Shown: positions 1-10,957 of the stretch, piece by piece
How positions within the stretch are numbered: position 1 is the first letter of the stretch
How the letters are laid out: the number at the start of each line of letters is the position of its first letter
Assembly: GCA_030704615.1 (NCBI GenBank)
Contig: CM060733.1
Span: 67,830,001-67,890,000 of the forward strand
Direction: 5' to 3'
From: Takakia lepidozioides
Taxonomy: Eukaryota > Streptophyta > Takakiopsida > Takakiales > Takakiaceae
Length of the DNA stretch: 60,000 nt
Made by a program: the position numbers and the translations under genes
The notes under the pieces: model-generated
What the model saw: only the letters and a program-made list of their open reading frames with translations
The model's database searches: none
What the model was told of the DNA's origin: nothing

Positions 1-31
1 TCGCTTCACCCTTTTGTTTACGAAAGCATTC

Positions 32-1230
32 TTACTCATAATTGTGAGGTCTATGGCAATAGCCGCATATGACATAGGCTTTACAATTTTGCGCAGTATG
101 ATTTCTCCCATTGCATGTGGTACAAATGAGCTGATTTCTCTCATTTGATTACACAAGCCTACCTCCCATTAAATTTTGCGTTTTAAGCATAAAAACCATA
201 TTCTGATTTACAGATTTTAAATTCTCGGCAACGGTATTCATCCAGTCCCTTAAGCCCTCCCAATGTGTTTCCTCGTGCTTTGGAGCTAGAGTAATTGCTT
301 GACTAAGAGAATCAAAAGGTCTAGACGGTGGCAGAACATTTAAGGGAGTTGGGTTCAAATATGCTTGTTGTCGCGCACCTCACTTCGGTAAACTCCCCCC
401 CCCTCAAGTCATAGTTACTCGCTTGATGCGCGCGCCTAACTCCCAACCTGGCCACCGGGCCAACTTGGAGCTCCGGCTGCTCACCGGGGCATAACGGTCC
501 CCCTTTGATCTCCCAAAGAACCCTCCAATGATTTGGAACTAGAGGAATTCCCTTTGGTAGTTGGCAGTCCGGAACAGTTCCCCACTCTTTGGTCGCTTTC
601 CGACTCGCTCGATTACTCACTAGTTTTTGGTCACCAACGGGCTTGCACAGTTCTCGGGGTTACTACTCCCTATATATACTTCTGTAGCTGTCCGCGGGGG
701 TTTCACAAACAACCATGCCATTTTATGGCGAACCACCATGAACACCCTCGACTCCCGGTGATGAGTCGCGGTGAGTCTTGGCCCACCCACCACGGCCCCT
801 ATAGACCGTGATGAGTCCCAAGACTCCCCACGACTCCCACCGCCCCAGGGTGAGTCCTATGCCACCCCCACTAAGTCCCGCTAAGCTACCACCACCCCTT
901 GTGGAGCCACCCCCACATGCGTAGCACCTACAGAGACGTCCGTGTCGGATTTGAACGACCGTGTGGAGGACATGGGGACCTCAATGCACTCATCTTCCTC
1001 GTCGGAAATGTCGAATACCTCCACACGAGAAGCTATGGAGGGTCTTGACGGTCTAGGTCGGGAATGATTATCGTTGCACACCTCTCTGTTGGCAGTGGCC
1101 GCCTGTCAGTTTTCCCGATTCCTTTGTGGATGGTGTCGGAACCGACTGATTCGGAAAGGGATTCCCACAGCTCGGTACAAGATGGTGTCTGATAGGGGTA
1201 CGTGCCACTCAATTCCGTAACCTCCATCAT
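32..1230 (-). pseudogene. broken gag-like gene with CCHC zinc knuckle
   Basis: Minus-strand coding remnants in shifting frames. From 5' to 3' on the minus strand: an acidic segment (about 1081-881, with DISDEEDE), a segment at 620-321 containing ASNYDLRGGEF and EVRCATT, then 358-32. The last piece contains CTTC-NGRN-H-TAQN-C, an exact C-x2-C-x4-H-x4-C knuckle at about 120-75, followed by a second Cys-rich stretch (ICGYCHRP). A TAA interrupts the last piece at about 149, just before the knuckle, and at least one frameshift separates it from the segment at 620-321. CCHC knuckles are typical of retroelement Gag nucleic-acid-binding proteins, so I call it gag-like. The ASNYDL...VRC block recurs at 31.8 kb, so it is a repeated family. 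No RT lies next to it in the window; the element may continue left of base 1. Confidence 0.5.
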
Positions 1231-1794
1231 TACCTAGCACGACAATGGTCTCATCAACCCTTCCTTTCTTCTTCCAAATAAATTGTGCCAGGTTTGAGCT
1301 TGAATTTGGAACAAAGGTAAGTTTCAGTCACTCTGCAAAGTCCTCCCTCGTTTGGGATCCTGGCTCTCCCAAGTTGCGGAGGACAACAGACTACAGCGTA
1401 CGAATTGGGAGCCATCGAACACCGCACGAAGTTGGCAAGTGCGAGGTTGATTATAGCGACAGACAAAGGCTCACAAGCACCACGTAATTGGAACTACCGG
1501 AGGCCATCCACGATTGGAGGTCGCACATTGAAGTTGGAAAGGATGTTTCAAGATACATTCATGAGGTTGGGAGGTGTGATTCCATATCCTGTATGTATAA
1601 CAATGATGGCCAATTCGGCGACGAAATAACATCTCCTAACAGTTTTTCCTGAGGGTGGATCCAGCAGTATTCTCGGTGCAGACATGAACGTTTGCATTGA
1701 TAAGTGCCAGGACTATTAGTTAAAACAGTTAGACAACCAAGTTGTGCTCATAAAGACAGGCCGCAATTGTGTTGTTTCAAAACAATGCATCCCA
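1231..1794. other. no clear gene
   Basis: Short open frames on both strands overlap one another, but none shows a recognisable domain. The stretch separates the gag-like remnant from the palindrome array. Confidence 0.4.
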
Positions 1795-3130
1795 TTGCAC
1801 ATGACGGAACGGGAATGCGGTGCCGCATTCCAGTTCGACATCGTCCTCTCGCTAATTGTGATCGGAAATGCGGCACCGCATTTCCGTCAATGGGGAAACC
1901 AAACTAGTGCTGGAACGGAAATGCGGTACCGCATATCAGTCCACTTTACAAGCAGACACATGGTGGAACGGAAATGCGGTATCGCATTTTGGTCGACTGG
2001 GACTAGGAAGACACGGTAGAAAAGAATAGCGACACCGCATTTCCATCGACTGGGACACCTTGGATAGGCAGGAACGGAAATGCAGTGCCGCATTTCCATC
2101 CGGGCTCTTTTAATGGAATCCAGAGGACGGGAATGCGGTGCCGCATTTCCGTCCGAGCTGAACCTTTGTATTTTCCAAAACGGGTATGCGGCGACTCATT
2201 TCCGTCCAACATGCAAGGCCTGTAACAGTGCAACGGAAATGCGGCACTGCATTTCCGTTCGGGGGAAACCAATATTCTTTCCGGAACGGAAATTCGGCAC
2301 CGCATTTCCGTCCAACATGTAAGGTATGTAACAGTGGAACGGAAATGCGGTGCCGCATTTCCGTTGTGATTGTAAATCATGAGACAGTGTAACTGAAATG
2401 CGGCACCGCATTTCCATCGGAGTCGTACGTTCCGAATTTTCAGAACGGAAATGCGGCGCCGCATTTCCGTCCTACATGTACGGCATGCAACAGTGGAACG
2501 GAAATGCGGTACCGCATTTCCGTTATCCATGGAATCAATCAAACAGTAAAACGGAAATGCGGCACCGCATTTCCATCCAACATGTAAGGTATGTAACAGT
2601 GGAACGGAAATGCGGTGCCAGATTTCCGTTATCCATAGAATCAATCAAACAGCGCAACTGAAATGCGGCACCGCATTTCCGTGCGAGTCGTACCATCCGA
2701 ATTTTCAGAACGGAAATGCGGCGCCGCATTTCCGTCCTACATGTACGGCATGCAACAGTGGAACGGAAATGCGGTACCGCATTTCCATGGAATCAATCAA
2801 ACAGTGCAACGGAAATGCGGCACCGCATTTCCGTCCGGGGAAACCTTTCTACCTTCCAGAACGGAAATGCAGCACTGCATTTCCGTCCGGGAAAACCTTT
2901 CTACTTTCCAGAACGGAAATGCGGCACCATATTTCCGTCCGGGGGAAACCAATATTCTTTTCGGAACGGAAATGCGGCACCGCATTTCCGTCCGAGTCGT
3001 ACCTTCCGAATTCCCATAACGGAAATGCGGCGCCGCATTTCCGTTTTCACTCTAACTCATTAGACGCTGGGACGGAAATGCCATGATATATGAACACGTG
3101 GCCCAACGGAAATGCAGCACCGCATTTTAA
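1795..3130. repeat. 52-bp-period array of CGGYRCCG palindromes
   Basis: About 25 copies of a near-perfect palindrome, arms ACGGAAATGCGG and CCGCATTTCCGT around a variable centre (TA, CA, TG or GC). One perfect 26-mer is at 2445-2470. Start-to-start spacing is mostly 51-54 bp, leaving about 27-nt spacers. The spacers are not unique: several recur (for example one with CATGTAAGGTATGTAACAG, one with ATGGAATCAATCAAACAG, one with CCAATATTCTTT). Units 2398-2660 and 2663-2925 repeat in the same spacer order, giving a five-unit higher-order repeat of about 265 bp. The edges are the most degenerate units. Every frame is open here only because the palindrome translates without stops; it is not a protein gene. 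It ends about 270 bp before the coding-like start of the ParB-like copy C. Confidence 0.9.
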
Positions 3131-4965
3131 TGTCTACACTCATGCTGGCTGAAGTGGCAGGAGGCGACGCGGCTTGACCGTTGGATAATGATGTTTGTTT
3201 GGCAGACGGCAGGCGTACCTTTGACGATTCGAATTTCGTAATGACGCATAGTCCACGAGGAGATACTTCCATCCCAACCTTTCGAACCCAAGCGGTGTAT
3301 CACCGCCGTTTCATCTTCTTTTTCGTGTCTGCTCAGTCGCCCATCTCGCGCCCTTTTCATGTGCACTCTTCGCCCCTTTTCCGTGTGTCTGTTCTTCTTA
3401 TGCTCCAACCAGAGAGGGATGAAGTTCCTGCACCAGAGAAGAGACGTCGTCGCAAGCTCCGCAAATTGTACTTCGGTCGTTGGCCAATACCGAAGGGGAG
3501 GAAGCAGATGCGTCTTCAGGAGGAGATGGTTCATCGTGCAGCAGCAGGCAACGCAGGCAACCCAGCCCCTAGTGAGAGCACCGTGCTATCGGGATGCGCG
3601 GAGCTAATCGAGCACCAAAACCCTCCCTCCTTTTCGTTGTGCAATTGTTAGACTGTATGATCGGACACTTGAATGCAGAAGATGTTTGCATGTCTAACTC
3701 GAAAGGTGGAGGTGGTGGAGGGATCGCAGGAATCCGAAGAGCCGCAGGAAGAATCTGTGGAGCTAGCTGCAGCACGCACACCCATCCGATCCACGAGCAC
3801 GGGTCTTCCTGCCGGGCCTAGCCCTTTGCGTTTCAAGAACGCTGCTTGGAAAGACAAGTCTTTGCAGTTCAAAGCACCAGAGAAATACTCGCGTTTGAAG
3901 CTCATGGAGAATCGCCAGCAGGGGTCGGCTCCTTCTCCAACAAAAACAAAGAAGAAGCAGCCCGTCCTTGAACTAGTTTCTGAACCGGACCAGGCCGTTC
4001 CCCCCCCCCCCCCAAGAGAATGAAGCAGAAGGGTGCAATGCACATTCAAATGCAGCAGGCACCTTCACCTGCAAAAATCAAGAAGCAGAAGGCAATCAGG
4101 GGGAGGGCGGAGCAGTCTCCCGCAAAACCGATTCCACGAGCTAAAGCCCAGTTCCTGCTTGATTTCTAGACATGTGATGTTGGGGGCATCTCTACTGCAG
4201 CAAACGCAACGGGATCGACCGATTTCGTCGAACTGTCAGCGAAGGAGGGTGTTGCTGCTCATCGTTCGCAGCAGGACTTCACCACCGTTGTGGAAGAACT
4301 TCAGAATACTGCAGGCCCGGAGGAGGCCTCTGCAATGCGACAATTGCCCGCACAGATTCCCCAGACCACAGCTGCAGTTGGGGATGCTCTAGCTGCTCAG
4401 CCCATACTGCCACCTGTAGAAATGTCTCCAGAGGAATTCCAAAGTGCAGCGGATACAATGTTGGAGGAGACACACAGTAGTATTGGTAGAGTTCTGGGCA
4501 GCAGGGTATTCCAGCGGACTCTTCGAATTCCACTCTATCACATGGTCTCCCTTCCCATCATCAGGCAGGCTCTTCTAGGAGATGTGGATAAGCTCAAGTT
4601 TGCATTTCGAGAAGGGTATCGTCTAGGTTGGCCAGCCTTCTACGTTTCCATTGAAAATGAGGACGACAAAACTCGTGGACCCACTGCGGATGAATTGTCA
4701 GCATGGGATACCCATTGGCACACTCGCAACGACGAATTCAAGACAATGTTGAAGGGTGATCCAGACTTCGGCCATATGTCCGGCAAAATGTTTTTTGTGT
4801 GGGACGGGAATCACTGACTTCTTGCCTGGTGGGAGTACATCAAGCAGAACCATGCCAAGCATATTGGCTAGCATTACATGGTGGAGTGTGTCATCCTCAA
4901 AGTGAAGGCGGCAGACTCAAGAATGCCATGGCGGACCTCAACTCGTAAGATTCTCATACCCTCCC

Positions 4966-4985
4966 ATGTGCGGTGCCGCATTTCG
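4966..4985. repeat. CGGYRCCG palindrome in an intron of copy C
   Basis: TGCGGTGCCGCA with partial flanks matching the 1.8-3.1 kb array unit. It sits between the putative donor at 4945 and acceptor at 5036. Confidence 0.6.
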
Positions 4986-6164
4986 GTTTCCAATCAGTTT
5001 TGTTTCCGTGCTTGAATTGGAGAGTGTGCCTTGCAGGGTCACTGAAAATGCGTACGTGCATACTTACATGGCACATATGCTGTACAGGGTGAGGAAAACT
5101 GGTCTCACTAACCCGCACATGTTCGCCGAAATGCTGGAGCCGGAGCTCATTCAAAAAGCCATCGCAAAAACAGACCGGACATGGTATCGCCTCACTATAG
5201 ATGGTATGGTGGAGGTGATATACGAAGTAAGTCGTCCTCCCATTTTCCTCTGCTCATCCTTCCCCAATTTCCAGTCACCTTTCCACATGGATCAAATGTA
5301 ATGCTTCTGCATGTTTTTCTTGGCAGCCAAACATAAAGTTGGATTTGGCCCATGCCAAACGCTTCTTCATGGAAAGTGAGGGGCAGTTAAAAACGTTGCA
5401 GTCATTGACTGAGCACTTGAAGGAAGCCGTGGTCAAGTCCAGAACCAAATACAAGTCAAAGCTTGTGAAGCTGGTGGCCATTGCAGATCCGGCATTTGGA
5501 AAGAACTTCATCCCCGAGATTGCAAAACACTATTCTCGAGCCATGCAGCCGATAGTGCAGTTGGAGAAACTGCATCACCTGTCAACGGCATGTGTGGAGG
5601 CGAAAGAGAAGGTGAGGTTTCGAAGCACTGAAGTTCCTTCCTAGCAATAGCCACTCTACTTCTTGCTTCTGACATTGGATCGGAAATGGCAGACACAGTG
5701 GCTATCGATCTGGAATGCATCGGAGAGTATAAGGACCATGTGGTCTTTTCCACTTGAAGTTTCCGACCCTGCAGTGGATGTGTGGCTCAACCGCATGACT
5801 TGGTGGTTCCAGGTAATTCAAGGTATTTCCCCCAATTTGCTTTGCTGGCATGAATTCCGTGAACTGCTAAGTGATAATGCATGTTGGAAACGCAGGTAAT
5901 GACGAATGCGAAGGAGCAAGTCATAATGCATACAAATTCGTTCGGCTTGTACGTGAAATGGGATGGAACACAGACATTGGAAGACTATGTGACACGTTTC
6001 AGATGTGCGTACAAGGACAACTTATTCGCCAGGGAGCTGCAAAGAGCAAGAAGGAGCGTGGAGTGTACACATCAGGAGGGGGCGAGAAAAGCTGCAATGC
6101 AAATTGAGTACAGGTAAAGCCCAGCTCCCGTTGTATGCAAAAGCTGGGTTATGAGGTTTGCCTG

Positions 6165-6186
6165 GGAAATGCGCCACCGCATTCGC
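6165..6186. repeat. diverged CGGYRCCG palindrome in an intron of copy C
   Basis: GGAAATGCGCCACCGCATTC matches the array unit with mismatches in the arms. It lies in the last visible intron (donor 6114, acceptor about 6260). Confidence 0.55.
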
Positions 6187-6264
6187 ATTTTATGTTTTCG
6201 GTTGCACTATGCGAATACATTGGTCATAACTTGCGCTCACGTATGCTGACTGTCTTGTAGGTAT

Positions 6265-7066
6265 ATGAAATACGTGCTTCTTAAGACAGGGGCCCTAGCT
6301 GAGTTTGTTTCCGTACCATGGCGTCCCATGGCCAAGAACCAAACCCCACACTTGACTCTACTCTCCACTAGCTAGTTCGGCCGACTTCCTCCAAGTCCCG
6401 GCCAAGGGTGGAGCCTCTCAAGCTCCTCCCAGTGCACTCTTCTTGGCCTACTTCAAGGCCAAGGAACGATCCTCCCCGAGGATCGAATTGCCTTACTGCA
6501 ACAACATTGCTTGCGACCGCTCATGATGCCGCTTTTGGCATCACCTTGAGCAAGGGTTCATCTTGAAGATAACCTTGGACTAACCATGCGCCTCAATCAC
6601 TACAATTGGGTCCGTCTTGGAATGTTGGCCTGAGGTACGGGAACACGCTGAAGCCGCACTACGACTTCGTCCCGAGGCTACACGATTATAGTACGTGAAC
6701 GGAAGCACGTAGCTTCCGCGTTAGCCCGCACTACAAGGCAACCCCCTTGGTAGCACAGTTATAGTACGTGCATGCGCCAGGTGCGCACTAGCACGTAAAC
6801 TCCCAAGGAAGGCGCAAGTTTCCTTGCCCCTTGGATGGGAGTCACCCGATTCCGGCACTACGCAAACACACGATTAATCCAATTTACCTCTCCCACTTTT
6901 GTAAGCTAGCATGCATTCTACACACTAGCCAACCAAACCATGCATCACCATTCCAAACAAAATAGGACGCACAACATTTGGAAACCATTTCATTTATAAC
7001 AAAATTTGTACAATACAAGTTTTTGCAATCGGATTCCTGAGTTAGCTAAGCCGGGCTAAGCATGCA
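6265..7066 (-). mobile_element. putative 3' LTR of the chromovirus
   Basis: On the minus strand the pol stop at 7101 is followed by a purine-rich GTGGGGGAGGAAA (7078-7067), typical of a polypurine tract, directly before TGCATG. About 800 bp of non-coding sequence then runs to a possible CA end at about 6265, where copy C sequence resumes. No second LTR is visible in the window, so the outer boundary is approximate and there is no independent proof of LTR identity. Confidence 0.4.
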
Positions 7067-7100
7067 TTTCCTCCCCCACGATCCAAGGTTGATGTCCCCA

Positions 7101-9925
7101 TCAACGTTTCTTCCGCTTTTGAGATTGCCCTTCGAAAGCTGCAACCGCCTCGGATGCGTTTCCCATTTCTAAGGCACGCACCCAAGATGCCTCCACATGA
7201 TGATAGCCCTTCCATTTCATGAGATACTCCATTTCTCGATGCTTGAACCTCCTCGACTTAAGCACTGCCTCCACCTCGTACTCATGTTCATTTTCATGAT
7301 CCAACAGCACAGGTGGCGGACGCAACACTTGATGCCGATTCGGACGCGCTTCATCTTTGAAGTAAGGCTTCAAAAGGGAGACGTGGAATACCGGATGCAC
7401 CTTGTTGTTTGCCGGAAGCTCCAATTCATACACATCCTCATTCAACACTTTTCGGATGCGAAAGGGTCCCGCATACGGAGGTACGAACTTCGGACTCACT
7501 TCCGGAGGTAGTCGGAAATTCTTGATGTTCAACCAGACCTCCGTGCTTGCCTCAAACTTAACTTCCCTCCGCTTCCGATTTGCCTGCCGTTCATACCATT
7601 TCCTAGCTTTGACAATGTTGTACTTTGCGAGCTTCAACAAACGTTCGCGTTCTTCCAGCACCGCTGCTGCTGCCGGTTTTCTCAACGTCTTGGGCGGCCC
7701 AACTTGTCGGCACCAGAGGTGTTTTTCCATAGACCAATACGAAAGGGGAAACTCCCGTTGCGGAGTGTTTTGTGTTATTATAACAGAACTCTGCCGCATC
7801 CAAGTGCTCCACCCAGTCCGATTGGTCTGCCGACACGTAATTCCGCAAGATCTGCTTCACCACGGAATTCACCCTTTCTATTTGGCCGTCCGTCGTAGGT
7901 CGGAAGGCGGTGCTCATCTTGAGCCTCGTCCCCATCTTCTTCCAAAGTGCCCTCCAAAATTTACTCGTAAACTTTGGATCGCGGTCCGAGACAATATCCT
8001 TCGGGAGTCCATGATGCTTGAAGACGTGGGCGAAGTAAAGTCGCCCCATCTCCTGCGCCATTGCCGTCTCCTTGGTGGGGATGAAATGGCCCATTTTACT
8101 GAACCTATCCACCACCACCATGATTGCATCAAAACCTTTTGACAGCGGCATAGCAGTCATGAAATCCATCAAGACACTTTCTCAAGACCCCTCTGGAATC
8201 GGCAAGGGTTGTAACAGCCCGGCTTGCTTTTTGTACTCGCTCTGGTTTTGTTGGCATGTGGTGCATGTCTTGACATACTCCTCTGCCTCCTCCCTCAGTT
8301 TGGGCCAGAATTACTCTTTCTTCAAGAGTGCCGCCGTGCGCTTAGCTCCGCCGTGGCATTCTCTCAAGAGGCTATCTCTGATCCCTCCCTTTGGCACATA
8401 GAGACGCTTTTGCTTATACCGGAGCAGTCCATTTTGCAAGTGGAACTGCGATTTAACCCCCATCCTCAAGTCCTGCATCACGGACTTCGCCAGCTCATCA
8501 TTCCGGCAAGCCTTCCGGATCTTCCTTTGGAGCGCCGTCTCGCCCCTGTACACCAATATAAGCTGCTGCTTTCTACTTAAAGCATCGGCCACCACGTTGT
8601 CCCGTCCCGGTTTGTACTGGATATCCACGTCGAACACCGCCAAAGTATCTTGCCACCTAAGTTGTTTTGGGGACAACTTGGGCTGCGTGGCAAAATACTT
8701 CACTGTGACATTGTCTGTGAACACCTTCACTGGGTTGGAACCAACATAGTGGCGCCAAAGCTCAAGACAGTGCACCACCGCCTTCATCTCTTTCTCGTGC
8801 GTCGGCCACCGTCGTTCCACTTCATTCAGTTTCTTACTTTCGTAAGCCACTGGACGTCCATCTTGCATCAGTACACCCCCAATCGTGAAGTTCGACACAT
8901 CTATATGAATCTCGAACGGACGATCGAACTCCGGGATTTTCAAGACTGGAGCTTCCGCCATCCGCTGCTTCAATTCCGCAAAAGCTTGGCCACAAAAGGT
9001 GTTCCATACCCAGACTTTGGATTTACACAGAAGGTCTGACAGCGGCCCCGCGATCTTGGCGAAATTTCTCACATACTTCCGGTAATAGGAGGCGAGTCCT
9101 AAGAAGGATCGCACTCCTGGGACCGAAGTCGGAGGCTCCCAGTCCAAGATTGCTCTCACCTTCCTGTTAACCATTTTGATCCCATCCTGTGTAATCACAT
9201 GCCCCATGAACTCCACTTTTGTGACCCCGAATTTGCACTTTGAAGCTTTGGCATACAGCTTCACTTCTCGCAATGGAACACCCTTTTAAGGTGATCCAGG
9301 TGCTCTTCCTTTGTTTTTGAGTACACCAGTATGTCGTCGATGTATACGATCACAAAGTCATCCAACCACTCCTGGAAAATGCTGTTCATTAATGTGCTAA
9401 AGGTCGCGGGTGCGTTGGTGAGCCCAAAAGGCATCACCAATAACTCATACGAACCATATCTTGTCCTGCACGCGGTCTTCTCCTCATCTCCTTCTGCCAC
9501 TCGGATCTGATGATACCCGGAGCGCAAATCGATCCGGCTGAAATACTTCGCTCCTGCCAACCGATCGAAGAGGTCGTCAATCCTTGGCAAAGGGTACCGG
9601 TTCTTGATAGTCACCTTATTCAGGGCCATGTAATTGACACACATCCGCAACGTCCCATCCTTCTTGTCTGCGAATAGCACCGGGGCTCCGTAAGGTGACT
9701 TACTCGGCCGGATGTACCCCTTTCACATTAGATCCTTGAGCTGAGTATTTAGCTCGACCAACTCTCTGTGGCTCAACCGGTAGGGCGCCTTGGCAGATGG
9801 TTCTGATCCCGGTATCACCTCAATCTGGTGGTCAACTCCCCTTTGCGGTGGCAAGCCGCTTGATAAATCCTCCGGCATCACATCCTGGTATTTCTCCAAG
9901 ATCCCCTTGATCCAATCTGGGCTCT
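7101..9925 (-). pseudogene. Ty3/gypsy chromovirus pol (RT-RNase H-integrase-chromodomain)
   Basis: Reading down the minus strand: an RT beginning near 9925, with [10 protein letters not shown]-type motif A ([10 protein letters not shown]) and the YIDD catalytic box near 9330; a connection/RNase H segment (8311-9273) with HIDVSNFTIGG and FTDN; a CxxC zinc part near 8250; an integrase core (7603-8172) with VDRFSK, SDRDPKF and TDGQIERVN supplying the D,D,E residues; and a C-terminal chromodomain (about 7110-7270) with EAVLKSRRF and YLMKWKGY. At least three frameshifts (about 9270, 8300-8170, 7700) and a TGA near 9720 make it a pseudogene. Protease and gag are missing upstream, so it is 5'-truncated at about 9.93 kb. 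Chromodomains of this group are known to steer integration toward heterochromatin. Confidence 0.9.
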
Positions 9926-10039
9926 GTTAGAGGGCTGCTTGGGACTTAGACGCTTTTACGGGTTCTATGGGGTACCCGTAATTTTTGCGCAGACTGAGAT
10001 CAACAGGAGCCTTAGGGGTGGCAACAGCTGGCTTTAGGG

Positions 10040-10282
10040 GGGTTACACAGCCCGACACAGCTTTACACAGCCCGTCACAGCCCGACACAGCCCAACATAG
10101 CCAGTCACAGTCCGACACAGCCCGCCACAGCTTCGCACATCCCGTCACAGCCAGTCACAACCGCCACAGTTTCGCACCGCCCGTCACAGCCCAACACAGC
10201 CAGTCACAGCCTGACACAGCCGACACAGCCTTACACAACCAGTCACAGCTCAGCACAGCTTGACACAGCCTGTCACAGTACA
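10040..10282. repeat. 10-bp tandem repeat (CACAGCCCGN)n
   Basis: More than 20 units of a roughly 10-bp repeat, CACAGCCCGA/T with variants (CACAGCCAGT, CACAGCTTTA), between two gypsy remnants. The period equals about one helical turn. Reading frames through it are repeat artefacts. Confidence 0.85.
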
Positions 10283-10957
10283 TGGGGAACAATTATCATT
10301 GATAGGGAACGACTGTGAGGGAACGACATCTGCAGAAGGAACGTGTTACTTCAGGGATGACGGTTAATTAGTTAGGTGGTTAGAACAGCTTGCGGGCAGA
10401 TAAGGAGAGCGGCAACGGAAAGAAGGACACTTCACAGGGAGCGAGCGTGAGCGGGCAATGGGTTTTACCACTGGTACCACGGCGGTGCCGTCTCTTTTTG
10501 AGGCATCACATCGTCAGGTGTTGGGGCAAGCAATGGATCTCAATTGCTTGACCTGGATTATCAGCTTGGCTATGGCTGAGCAACGCAGAGTGCGGAGTAC
10601 ACTTCCCTCGATGGTCTCTCTGCCTACCGAGATGGTACAGGCAGTGAGTGGGGGCGAGCATGAGAGGACCACGGGGTGCAGGCATCCATGGCACACGTGG
10701 GAGGTGCTCGAGGTTTAGAGGGAGTTGGCAGCCAAGGCGGCGGTGATGGATGAGGTTGGGGATTTTTCTTAGGTTGAGGAAGTCCTCAAGGATGAGATGA
10801 TGGGGCAGGATGAGGCCATGTCATTGACTGAGCAGGCAGGGACAACTGCTCAAGAGGTTGCAACATAACAACCACTAGACGTGTCCTCTACCTCTAAGCC
10901 CACTGGACTTAAGGTTGCAGTTACGGATGACAATTGGGAGCCTGACATTTGACCCAT
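10283..10957 (+). other. probable gag/leader remnant of the PHD gypsy element
   Basis: No domain is recognisable. An 86-codon open frame (10458-10718) and further short frames precede the RT on the same strand, as a degenerate gag/protease region would. No zinc knuckle or protease motif was found, and no 5' LTR. Confidence 0.25.

Larger units (their letters stand above)
3400..6264 (+). pseudogene. ParB/Srx-like family, copy C (5' two-thirds, truncated)
   Basis: Multi-exon coding remnant. The first part is basic and low-complexity (KRRRRKLRK near 3450; a lysine/proline-rich stretch 3673-4180 broken at a poly-C run 4000-4014 and by a TAG near 4168). A domain shared with copies A and B follows at 4430-4940: RIPLYHMVSLPIIR, then GYRLGWPAFYVS, then FFVWDGNH. 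That order of elements (IPL..., GxxxPxxV-like strand, DGNHRLxA) resembles the ParB/sulfiredoxin N-terminal fold; this is inference. Probable exons after it: 5037-5226, 5327-5611, about 5660-5812, 5896-6113, with GT-AG borders and homology to copy A. Stops include TGA right after NH at about 4817 and TAG at about 4870. The copy ends near 6265 at the putative chromovirus LTR, so the methyltransferase-like half is absent. Confidence 0.6.

Noticed and set aside
1795-3130. Overlapping open frames of 60-210 codons on both strands encoding repeated peptides
   Set aside because: They result from a stop-free palindromic satellite translated in several frames; no independent coding signal.
1795-3130. 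CRISPR array
   Set aside because: The geometry is similar, but spacers recur, repeats vary, there are no cas genes, and the surrounding DNA is eukaryotic.
10458-10718. Stand-alone protein gene
   Set aside because: Low-information frame upstream of an in-line gypsy RT; better explained as a decayed gag/leader.
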